Origin: Oscheius onirici
Taxonomy: Eukaryota > Nematoda > Chromadorea > Rhabditida > Rhabditidae
Assembly (NCBI GenBank): GCA_932521025.1
Contig: OW051471.1
Span: 868,001-932,000, forward strand
Reading direction: 5' to 3'
Length of the DNA stretch: 64,000 nt
Shown here: piece by piece, positions 36,501-48,500 of the stretch
How the letters are laid out: each line of letters opens with the position of its first letter
How positions within the stretch are numbered: position 1 is the first letter of the stretch
The notes under the pieces: model-generated
The model's database searches: none
Told to the model about the DNA's origin: nothing
The model's input: the letters and a program-made list of their open reading frames with translations, nothing else
Made by a program: the position numbers and the translations under genes

Positions 36501-39500
36501 TGCTGGTAATATGGAAAGTTCCTCAAAAGCAACTGTCCGGCTTCAAAAACAAAAAAGAGATCCCATTTTTCCATTGAGAACAGAAAAACTGGAATTTGGA
36601 CATTGATTCTTATAGAATTCTAGTAGTTCGGCAGGCGACTCCGTTCGTTCAAATTTTTTGACGTCAACTCCTCAAGAATCCGGAACTTGCGTTTTTCATC
36701 ATTTTCCATTCATTTTTGAGCTTTCTAACGAGGCTTATCTAATTTTCCGTGTAAAACAACCATTAGAATGTCTACTTCAGCCAAAAATTGCAAGAATTTC
36801 ATGAGATCTTCCAACACTAGCTGTTCTTGGAGATTTTCACCTTTTTTTGACTGAAATTCACGTCCCGGGGGTTGTTTTACACGGAGAATTCGATAAACGT
36901 AGTTAGAAAGCTCAAAAAAAGAAAATGGTGAAAAAGGTAAGTCTTTTGTCGCCAAAGTAGTTGAACGGATCGTGCTGCCTACCAAAATTACGATTTTTGT
37001 ACATACAAGGTTGGCAACTCCCTTCCAGGGCTAAAGTAGAAATTCATGACTTCGCTCTCTCACGGAGCCCTAGTCGTGGTTTCCTTTTCATTCCTCCTTT
37101 GTTACTCTCCTCCAGTCACTTTCCCTGACCCCGCAAAGAAACTACCGAAATTGTAATTGAACCCGCTCCCTCTAAAGCCTAAGCAGGTCGCCCGGCCCGT
37201 TCCTATCTTTAGTGAGTCTCAGTCCTACTGCCCCTTCTCCCCTTGTCACTCTGTTCCAGTCACACAGTTCTTGTAAGAGACTACCAAAGTCCTTCTGTCT
37301 AATTTTTCCCTCCTGTCGTCCCTGTATCCCTTCATGTAATTCCCGTTGTGCATACCCTTCCCTGCTCCTCTCTCTCTGCCCATATTTCCACGTGCTCCTC
37401 TTCTCCTCTAGCCCTGTTCTCCAATTGTGATACCCTATGTCCCTCTCTGTCCCTCTGTCCCCCTGTCCCTCTCTGTCCTTCTGTCCCTGTGTCCCTCTTT
37501 CTCGTATCCCTGAGAAGTAAGTAGAAATCTCCTTGAACGCTTTCCCGTATTCCTAACCCGCACTTGCTTCTCTAATGTCTGGAAACTATCCCCAGTCAAA
37601 AATAATCAAAGTCCACGCACTTGCTAATTGACTTGTCTAAACATGTTACACTAACTCCTTTCCCCTTATTGCGTGCACAAATTGCTCCATTTTGATTGCC
37701 AATTAAAGCAAGAGTCCAGCTACTGGGAACGTGGGCACTAAGTTGGTGCGCACAATTCAAATAAATGGCGCGAAATGCAAGAAAAGCTGTCAAAACTTGG
37801 ATTTTTACCAAATTTTCGACGATTTCAGCTCCATTTATGTTGTTTCTTGTAAAGGGATGTCAAGAAAGCTCATTTGAACTGAAATTAATAAAAAAAGTGC
37901 AAGAAAAATGGACGGAAATGCTTTTTTTTTGTTCTGCTTTTTTAATTTTCGTTTCAATGAATCAATGAAGTAGACAGAGCAACTGTCAGTCTGCTTTTTT
38001 GAAGTTGCCTTTTACAAAACCCACCTAGCTATCGCCGTAAAAATACTCAACATTCCACAGAATCCGACGATTATTTTTGACTGAACGAGGATTGAAGCCA
38101 GACGATTCTCCCTGACTTTGTACTTGCCCAGAGCAAAGACACAGTACAGAATCTGAATTTTCGGGTCATTTTCCCCCAAAAACGGACATACCATCAGTAG
38201 GAGAGTGATGAGTACAGTAATGGAGTCACTCTCACTGGCACGTTTGATCTCGTCCTGAAATTTGAACTGTCTCTGCCTCCCAGTCTCTCACCTGAATGCT
38301 CCTTTCAGCCAAAAAGCTCAACTGAACCTCCTCATGCTTATACTTCTTCAGAAATTTGACAAAACTGAAACTTTCCCATAATTTCTAACCAAAACTAAAC
38401 CTGCCTCTTCTCCCAAGCCCTCATCTTCCCAACATCTGCCTTACTACTAAACGGGATAGAAATTATCGCCGCTGTTGAGTTCAGAGGCTGAAAGTTGATC
38501 AATTTTTTCATAAAATCATAATTACCCTGTCAACATCACCATTTTCATTTCCAAAGACGAGATATGGAAAAGTTGGACCGCCGTAGGGAGCGAAGCAGCT
38601 CCGACCGAAGGATGTGGTCAAGGTGTAGGGGTTTCTGCAAAAAAAGCTATCATTTCAATCGTCACAAGTCTCTAAGTGACTACCAGACTCGCAGATGTAT
38701 TACTATACTAACAATAAGAAAGTTTTAATAGTTTGTTAAGTTTCAATCAGCATTTTATAGACGCTTTTCAGTCTGGTTTTTTCTTTTTTCCTTGCATAAA
38801 TTTGAGGTAATACTCGAGCTGGCAACCCCCTGGATTCAAACGCTTTTTCGCGGCAAAATTCTATTTAGCGGAATTTTTCATTTTTTTTTTCAATTTTTCT
38901 TCAACAATTTTGTTTCTTCCGTGTTTCTAGGAATTTTCTCGACTTTTTTTCCATTTTTTTGTCTAAATAATGAAGAGAGCTGAATAAACAGTTTATTTTA
39001 TACGAAAAAAACAAGGAACGGCGGCAAATAAAGTCAACAGCCTCAAGACTCGTCTAGGATGACACGGAAACCTATGAAACTACGAGCTGACAGGCGAATT
39101 GGTTTAAAGGACTGCTTTACATGGGAAAATATGGGTCTCAGAACGATAAACTGGGAATAATACGAAATGAAATGCCTCTGTAGGCAGGAAATAAGTGAGT
39201 CAGTCTTGTTACCAATGGCCGGCCGTTAAGATCCGACGCTTTTCGTTCTCCACGAGGAATTCAAGGACCCCGTTCGGACAACAGCGTTCCTTCGTCACTT
39301 CGGCATCCTTCCACCTGCCTGTCGACGCCGCCGGTCAGATCAGAAACGGCAGAGATTACCTCGCTATCTGCAGCCAGAAGCCCTACAATCCCAGGCATCC
39401 GTTCTGTCACGGAAAGATCAGAGAAGTCGTGAAGCCGAATGGGAACATAATATTCCGGTGTACAGTTTGCCGCAGCGAGAAGTCGATCCACCACGAAGAT

Positions 39501-42500
39501 TCGGCCTACACTGCTGCTCCTTCTCCTGCTGGCTTCCATGTTTTCTCTCATATGGATATAGCCGGTCGGCCCAATCGCAAAGTGAGTCTGATTTGAAAAA
39601 TAACTCAAAACTAATGTACACTCCGATGCAAAAGTTTGACAACAAAGTTTTTTTGGCGAAATTTGGGGAAGAAGTGATTTTCAACGTCCGGGACTATTAC
39701 CAATCGACTCAGGGCGGCTAAAAACCCCCAGGAAATATTTTTCAGACATTTTCAATTTTTGAATTTAGCGCGGAGACGAAAACTTTGAAATCAGGCGCGG
39801 CAAAAGTTTGGCAACAACAACAATAAACCAAGAAAACAACCATTTTATTCAGTAAAATAAATGGCTCTTTTTTCTTCTTTTCACGTCGGATATGAGGAAT
39901 GCGATTGATGGCACGGAGAACAGTCGATTTGTCGACATTCAGACCCAGCTGTCGCTTGACCTCGTTGGCAGAGAGCGGAGAATTTGAGACAATCCTTCCC
40001 AGAAGGCGAGTTTCGCGAGATGACAGCTTTTTTCGGACGTCCCGAGACCTTTTTCTTTCCGTACAATGGATTCTGCAGGAATCTGCCGATGCGCGACCTG
40101 TATCGACCCAGCTGCTTTGCAATCGCCGAATTCCTCAGTCCGGCTGTCTTCAGGGCTCGAATTTGGGTTCGTTCGTCTCGGGAAAGACGATTTCGAGATG
40201 GCGTTTTCTATAAAATAACGTTTTCATCAATCATTGAGAGAAAAAAAAATGAAAAAAAGGCACAAAAACGGGAGAAAAAAATGCGAGACTGCTGTTGTTG
40301 CCAAACTTTTGCCGCGTCTGATTTCAAAGTTTTCGTCTCCGCGCTAAATTCAAAAATTGAAAATATCTGAAAAATATTTCCTGGGGGTTTTTCGCCGCCC
40401 TGAGTCGATTGGTAATAGTCCCGGATGTTGAAAATCACTTCTTCCCCAAGTTTCGCCAAAAAAACGTTTGTTGTCGCATCGGAGTGTAGGTTGATCCAAA
40501 GTTTATATCGCTTTCTGTCTGGTCAAAGACCTTAGTGTCGCCACTCTTCCAGTCATCAAAGCTCGCCGATGATACCGTTGCCTACAGGTCCCAGAGAATC
40601 CGAGAGACATCATTGGCTGAACTGATTGAATCTCCGAAAATCGGCGGATTCGGAGACATCGTCGAAGTAGACGAATGCTTCATGAGAGGACGACGCAAAG
40701 GAAATCGTGGCCGAATGATGCAGGGTAATCGCCTCGGACAGCTTGGCCACCGTGTCAATAATTACCTCAGAAGGTCTCAGGGTAAGTGCATTCGATAACC
40801 TAAAAAGATCAGTTTTTGAAGGTCCATGGCTCTTCGGCATGGTTTGCCGTCGAACCAAAGAAGTCCGTGCTTTCTGGGTTCAAGACCGAACTGCCGCCAC
40901 TCTCATCCCGTTGATCAGGGACAACGTCGCTCCGGGAACAATGATATACAGTGATGAACGGAGAGCATTGAAAGATTCTTGATCGCTTGAGGATTGCTGG
41001 TCGAAAGTCCCTCGATTTATCCTAAGCTGGTACTGGAAGTAATCACATAGAGTTAAAAAAACAAGCTATAAGGAACTAATCAGTAAGAAACTGGCCTGTA
41101 AATGGGCCACGGGGGATTCGGTTGAACTGAGCCCGTGGCTGTCTTCTTTCCTGTCGAATACGGCCTGCATCCATCCCCATAGCGCAGGAACATCCTCTAA
41201 AAGCAAAGAAATGAAGTAAAATCTAGCAAAAGAGCAGAAATATCAAGGAAAAATGAACTGTTTGTATGCGGAAATGGCGTAGTATTTCCGTTTTACGTAG
41301 CTGCCATTTTTTATGACTTTCTACGAAAAAAAAACATTAAAAAAGAGCAAACATGAGAAAGAAACGGGGAAGAAACAAAATTGTTGAAGAAAATTGAAAA
41401 AAAAACCCGCTAAACAGAATTTTGCCGCGAAAAAGCGTTTAAATCCATCGGGTTGTTAGCTCGAGTATTACCAAATTTGAATAATATACCTTTTTTCAGG
41501 GTCAAGAAGACATTTTTCAGCTTTTTGGTGTTCTGCAAAGTTGTAGAAAACGTCAACTACAACTTTGCAAAACCAAAAAATGCTTAAAATGTCGTCTTGA
41601 CCCTGAGAAATGCGAATACGTAATTGCGTATTCTTACGTAAAGAGGGGGAGGGCTTCTAATAACGGTTTTAGGGTACTTGGTAAACTGAAAAAACGACCC
41701 TCGAGAAGTAAAACTTGAAGTGTTAGCTTCTTATGAACTGAAAGTGAGCCTAAAGAAAGTTAATTGACTATCTTCTTATTTAGGAAACTGACCGAATGCA
41801 GTCCATCAGATGATCCAAATAGATCTTCTTTTCTTCCTTCTCTGACTCTTTTTCGTCGTAATCGAATTCTTCATCTTCTTTTGGACTGATTGTTGTTGAA
41901 CAATGAGCAAAAACTTCTTCATCCAGCAGGGAAATGTTGTGCTGAATGTTTTAAAAGTCAGTTGATCTTTGCTAATGTAAAATAAGTGCCTTTCTTGATT
42001 GCATAACTTCACATGTACAAACTTGACGTCAGTTTTAGGACTTTTTGTGTTTCAATTTGTTCTCTAGAGGAGCTGTGGTAATAGAAAAGTTGCAATTGTA
42101 AGCAGATCTTGCACTATGTATATAAAATTTCTGAGGGAAAATTGTTCTAGTTTCAAAAAGTTTTTATAGTACAGAATGCTTGTGAATTATAGTCGCCCTT
42201 CGATGTAGATGAAAAAAATGACTCAAAAGTTTGTTGACACGAAAAATCGTATTGAGAATATTCTCGTTGCAAACTTCAATGAGTTGATTGGATTGAGCAG
42301 ACCATTTTTAGTTGACCGCGCTTGAAGTTATTTTTTTACATCAAATGTTTCACCGAAATCGTATCTATGCCATAAGTTTTTGTTCACGTTCCATTCCAAT
42401 TTGGGGTGTCCGAAATTTCGACTTTCGAAAAAAAAATTTACTTTCGCAAACCCCTTATTCCAAACAACTCTTACAAAAAGTTTACCTGAAAAAAGTTCGT

Positions 42501-45500
42501 CGGCGAATTCACGAGACAATCATAGCCGGCACCCATCGGTCGGTAACAAATGTCCTCCAATTTTACTCTTTTCCCATCAGAAACTGTCGCATTCAGAGCA
42601 AAAATCGAGTTCATTACGTTAAAAACCTGAACATATTCCAGAATACTTTCAAAAAGATCTGACCTCTCTCATAAAGGTTTTCTGAAAAACTGGACCAATT
42701 TCTGGAGAAATTGAGGCAATTTTTCCCGGCTTCGGATACATGATGACTTGCTGAATACGGTAGAAGGGTCTGGAATATGGTTTGTTTTGTCTTTTTTTCG
42801 GATGTTGGACAGAAACGAAGCAAACTGGACGAGTTTGGTGTTTCTTTTATGTTAATTTTGAAACTATGAAAATTTGTAAAAGTCGTCGTTTCTTTTGTTC
42901 AAAAAGTGTACTCCCCATCTCAAAACAGTCTTCTTTGCTGCTTCCAAGTAACCCTCGACAGAAATAGTTTAAATTCCGGTATTGGAAATGAACTCCCGCC
43001 GTTTTTATTCGAACCTCCGCGCATGTCGGGCTTTTATTAGGTCGCCGGATAAGTGTTTTCCTTTTGCTCATAACTTTTTCCAGATTCATCCAAATCGAGT
43101 GATCTTTTTTTTTAAAATGCAGGTCTATCCGAGGCCGAATTAATAGCCTATATACGAGCCCTGGAAAGCTCATCGCCTGAGTACAGTGATCGAACAAAAT
43201 TTCGGTCACTTTAAAATACTATAACAGAAAACATTTCAGTGTTTTAATGAAAACGCGGGGAAAATCGCAATTAAAGGGACAGTCTCATTATAACCAGATT
43301 GGAATATTCTAGAAAGCCCGCGCATTCAAACCTCAAACACCTCAAATGTTGAATTTCCGTGTTTTACTCGTTCTATGCTTATTTTTTCGACTTCTACTTG
43401 TTTTTAATCGATTTGTCGTCGAAAATTACCCCTAAAACAAGTGGTGGAACGCTAAAAATGGTGGAAAAATGAAAAAAAAAAGACAAAAAATCACTTTTTG
43501 GCCTAAAATACGTTATTTCCGCTTATTTCCGTCATTTTTCAACCAATTTTAGCGTCCCACTACTCATTTTAGGGGTTATTTTTGACGAGAAATCGATTAG
43601 AAACAAGTAAAAATCGAAAAAAGTAGTGGAGCAAAGAAAAACGCTAAAATGAAATTTGTCGTGGGTCCCCCCACGCAGTTGCCTGATTTCCCCTGATCAC
43701 ACGTTCACACACAATGAGACTGTCCCTTTAAGCCCCCCACCGCAGTTCCCCCCCCCCCCCGCAAAAAAGTTTTACACCCACCAATTGCGATTTTTTCAAA
43801 CTTGCCCCCCAAACCTTTCTCATTTACACCCCACCTCTATTGATCGCCAGCGGGGGGGGGGGGGGCATATCTGAGATGACCTTTCTAAGATATACCCCCC
43901 ACGGATGTCAATTAAGCTTCCCTCCGTTTTTACCCCCCACCCATCGTATTTATGCCCCCACCCCATCTCATTTTCACCCCCACCATTTCACCCCCATGTG
44001 CACTTTTGTACAATTCGTCAAAATTTTGGGGTTTCTGGATAGATTTAGCTTCCCCGGGCTGCCTAAGCCTGAGCCCTAGCATTTCAAAAAGAGAAACTAG
44101 GAAAATGAAAGCAAAAATGGAAATAAAGGAGAAAAATACAGAAAAATACATTTTTATGGGTAGAACAGAAGGGGTCAAACTGAGGAAGCAAAACCTGTGG
44201 GGGGGGGCTTAATTTAGTTTGATGGGGGATATCTAAGATCTACCCGAAAACGCGTATAAAGTAGGCAATGAGTCTTTTTTTGCTTGGCAGTTACTCTGGT
44301 TCAAAAATTTCCACAGACTTTACAGGTCTTATTCTTGCAACTTTTTGAAACCTCATGAAACTGAAACACGAAAAGAAGAACGAATTCTAAGCTATCGAGC
44401 ATGAATTCTGCTGACAACCTGGTCAAGAAATGCATTGTTTTTTTTGGCAAGGCCAACTCATTGTCAGAAGTGAGCAAAGAAATGAGTCGCTGCAACAATT
44501 TTCTCCCCAAAAAGTCGTTCAATCTTCGTTGTGAACAAGTCACTTTTCGCTAAAAAAAATACTTGCTAAAAATAGGTTTGACTTTGCAACCTAGGTGCCT
44601 TCTTCTTGAAACACTTATAAATCTTGATGTTGTAAAATTTCAGAAGAGTCACATTCCCAGAAGGACAGGCTTTGAATCCAAAATCTTCTGGGCAAGTCTC
44701 TATCTTTTTTGATATCAAGGTATCATGAAGTGAAAAATTCTGACAAATTAAGGTATACGGTCGTTTTGAAACAAAATTTACGTGCAAATTACTCGCCCAT
44801 CCCTTTTATCAAAAATTATCCTGAAGGCGGTCTCAAATGTCCGCTGTACTTATTCGCATATTTCTCCAAAAAAAAGCTTAAAAAAAACTTATAACTTACC
44901 CAAAATGCCTGTCAAAGTACTCCTTCTCCTGAATGGCTCGACTGTTCGGTGGAACCCAGACCTCTATTGGACTGCTGGTCACGTCCAGGAACAAAATTCC
45001 AGTACAGCAGATGACGGCCAAGAAGATGGCAGTTGTCAGGGTGAGGAAGGGCTGTTTTGAGACGAACTGAACGTATTTTCTAGAAGTTTCCAGGGAAAAT
45101 TTACCTCAACGAAAAGAACAGAGTTCAGATGAATCTGTTTAGGAATCCAGTGGGCTTGACTGCTGATGGAAGAGTCCAGGTCGAACTGAATCTAGGTGGT
45201 TTTTGAACAATGAATTTTGGGTTGTTACAACGACTGGGAGCAACTGGCAAACATCCTAACAGATGCATAAGGCTATTTTATGAATCAGTAAATTTTTCAG
45301 TTTTTTTTTGACATGGAACAATCTATTACGTGTGGAAGGAATAAACGCCCCCCCCCTTCTAAAACTGAAAGAATACACTATGCTCTCTGTGAGAAGCATC
45401 TTGGAAACCATTTAGTACAGGATTCATTGCAGCGCTCAGATTCATACCTTGTTTTCACGACGAAGCCTTGGTTGTGCAGGGTGATGATGTACTACAAAGT

Positions 45501-48500
45501 TGTTTCTTTTGAACTGCTCTACAACTTAAAAAACCATTACCAAGCTCAAAAACACCTTCTTCTTCTTGAAAACATTGATATGGAGCTATATATAGGCAAA
45601 AAGGGGCGAAAAATATAAAATTTTGACCAAAAATAGAATTTTAGCGAAATGAAAGTTTTTTCCATCAAAAATAATTATTCTAACTTATATTCATCGAAAG
45701 GAATTGATTCCCGACGATTTAGGGACGATTTGCTGCGGGGTGGGGGCGGGGGCTTAAAGGGACAGTCCCATTATAACCAGATAGCAGAAATCTTAGAAGC
45801 CCGCGCATTCAAACCTCAAACACCTCAAATATTAACTTTCCGGGTTTTACTCGTTATATGCTCATTTTTCCGACTTCTAAATGTTTTTAATCGATTTATC
45901 GTCAAATTTTACTCCTATAATGAGTGGTGGAACGTCAAATTTGGTGGAAAATGATGGAAAAAGACGAAAATAACGTATTTTAGGCCAAAAAGTGCCTTTT
46001 TCTATTGCGGTCAATTTTCTACCAATTTTAGCGTCCTACCACTCATTTTAGATTTAAATTTTGACGATACATCGATTAAAAACAATTAAAAATCGGAAAA
46101 ATGAGTGTAAACCCCCTAAAAAAGCAAAAATGAAATTTGTCGTGGGTCCCGCCACGAAGTTGCCTGATTTCCCCCTGCGGGCATGTTCGCACACAACGGG
46201 ACTGTCCCTTTAATGTCCCCCAGCCCCTATACTGCCCCCTTTCTGCCAAATTTTGGGGGCATTTGGCTGAAAAACAAAAATTTTAGAAGGGGGCGTTTAT
46301 TCCTTCCACACGTAATATTTTGCTAGTTTTTTAGACTTTTAGGTCATTTTTCGTTGTCACTGTAAAAAGCTTCTTTATTCGCATGTAATGTTCTGAGCTC
46401 GTCAGCGAGAGAAAAGTAAACTTCCATGCAGTACAGCGGCTGGCACCCCTTACTTTTTAAGCGAGAGCTTTCTTTCGTCAGAGATCCAAATGTCCCATAT
46501 TTTTGTATTTTCTTCTCTTTTTTGCACTTTCTGAGTGCGTTCATTAAATTCTACGTGAAAAATTACCCCTAGGCTCATTTTTCCTCGATTCGAGCCGATT
46601 TTCGAAAATCCAAGCTTTTTTCGATGCAGCTTACATGTTTCAGACCAGGGCTGGGCGAACAGTGAAATCAGGTGCGAATGCAAATTGCGAATGTATTCGC
46701 ATAGCCTAAACTGATGCGAATGCGAATGCGGATTTTTAAAAAAAGTGCGAATATTCGCGAATGCGAATTTAAAAAAACACTGCTAATTCACAAACGCGCG
46801 TTGAAAGAAACATCTAAAAAACCGCGCTAGTATTCGCAAATTCGCACTGAGCAAGGCGAATGCGAGACGGGTGCTAGAATAGAAAAAATAGTGCGAATAT
46901 TCGCGAATGCGAATAATTCGCCCAGCCCTGTTCCAGAAGTACGAAAATGCCTGTAAAAAACATTTCAAATTTCACTCATGTATTGTATGCAAAATTACAT
47001 ATCTTGAAAGTATAATTTTTGTCTTCAAAATGGAGTAATTTCAGTTTTTTTGTGAAACCAGCATGATCATCCTTTGAGCATCAAACATACCTCATCGAGC
47101 CTTTCCTTCTTTTGCTGAAACAGATACGGTAAGAAGGCCCAAGCCAGTACACTGCAGAAAATAAAGACGGAAAAGACGAGAAAGTAGAGAGAACAGCCCA
47201 GTCCGAAGAGGGTGCAGGTTTCCTGAAAGGTTTTTTATCAGAACTGTACTGAAAAACTGAAAAAGGCAAAACATTATTGAAACGTCTTCTAAGTTTTATA
47301 TATGCGTTGCTTGAAATTTATCTAGTTTTTGATTTCTTGCAGTGGTGAGAAGAAAAATGGATTTGTATCTAACAAACCTAGAAGTTACGGTTGTCGAAGT
47401 GCTTTGTGCGTGTTGGATATCAAAAATGGCTAAACAGGACCATCTTCTGTGCATACTTCCAGTTTTACAAAATTTGATTGAACATGTTAGGCTTCACTGT
47501 AGCCACTTACGAAGGTCTCTTTCCTTTTCTTTATTGTGTTTCGGTATTCGTGATCAAAATAGGCAAAAACAACTAAATTTGTAGGTTCTCCAGTTGTTTT
47601 TTCAGATCAATTTTTTCGACCCAGTATCAAAATTCCCAAATTTCGAATTTGCAAATTTAAATCAGTGATGTGCGGAAGTTTGTTCTGCAAAAGTGCGTAA
47701 CGATTACGTATCGTCGTTTTTCCCGTTGTTTTCTCCTTTTTCTATTTTTCCTCAATGAAAACTTTACGCACTTTTGCAGAAAAAATTTCCGCACATCACT
47801 GATTCAACTGTTTCCAATTCGCCACGTCATCCAATCATTCCCTTTTAGTTCTCTTCAACGAGAGTATGAACAGTTAACTATTATCACTTTTTTGTTCCAG
47901 AAAGTTTATAAAACAAGCTCCCTTTTCTTCCATTAGTTCTTGTATAACATTTTGGAACGAATTTGGTAAGATCTTCAAACAGTACAAAAACAATAAAATT
48001 CTCACCTGCGTACCTCCTTCATCCAGTCGAAAATCGGTCTTTTTGCCCTCAACTGGACAGTCACTGATCATACACTTCGACTGTCCAACCCTGGGAGATT
48101 GATCACATCTGGAAGTGTTCATGTGCATGAAATGACCTGGCTTCTTATTATCGTGGTATTCATGGAGAATATCGACAGGAACTCCCAGTCCGGCACTCCT
48201 TGTTCCCATAAAACTGAGCCATTTCTCAAGAGTACAGGTCTCATTAGGACCGAGACGACCGCACATTATCAGCATGGCGTTGCCGGCGGCACTGGCTAAT
48301 TTTACCTGAAAAAATAATCGTGGTGGGACCCAATGGCTCTCCAGTCTGTTCATTTTGAGGGGAAGATACCATAACCGTTTAAAGTTCGTTTCGAAAACCT
48401 TCTCCCATACAAATATCAAAATTAGCTGCGTATCCTTGACTGAATATCCAGTTTTTCGAGGAGCGGGTCTCGAAACGAATAAGAAACGAGTACGGTATCA

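Larger units (their letters stand above)
39206..40982 (+). pseudogene. Merlin transposase gene, probably inactive
   Basis: Coding blocks can be joined across short introns: an N-terminal part with FKDPVRTTAFLRHFGILP, an intron of 40 nt (about 39335-39374), and then a zinc-ribbon-like stretch with RHPFCHGK and FRCTVCRSEK. An intron that now holds the Tc1-type element comes next. Then comes the catalytic core with GGFGDIVEVDECFM (first Asp of the DDE/DDD triad), an intron of about 95 nt near 40725-40820, PWLFGMVCRRTKEV, and MIYSDE (second Asp). After that the frame stops, and the expected C-terminal region with the third acidic residue is not recognisable. No clear start codon was fixed. DDE cut-and-paste transposase by family knowledge, likely non-functional. 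Confidence 0.7.
38806..41472 (+). mobile_element. full-length Merlin-superfamily DNA transposon
   Basis: Terminal inverted repeats of about 130 bp start GGTAATACTCGAGCT at the left and end in the reverse complement at the right. Both continue through cgctttttcgcggcaaaatt and tcaacaattttgtttcttcc. An identical 8-bp direct repeat AAATTTGA flanks it (38798-38805 and 41473-41480), the size expected for Merlin (IS1016-like) elements. A plus-strand transposase gene lies inside, and a smaller Tc1/mariner-type element is inserted into it (39619-40486). The whole lies in NPC1 intron 11, antisense to the host gene. Confidence 0.9.

Noticed and set aside
35689..38820. Shared GGTAATAC in the Merlin ends and the CCGTATTACC MITE ends as evidence of a common family
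   Set aside because: Only eight bases are shared, and the target duplications differ (8 bp versus TA), so they belong to different superfamilies.
41085..41215. Possible C-terminal part of the Merlin transposase (ELSPWLSSF...)
   Set aside because: It is open and ends at a stop, but the expected block with the third catalytic acid is not recognisable, so it was not added to the gene.
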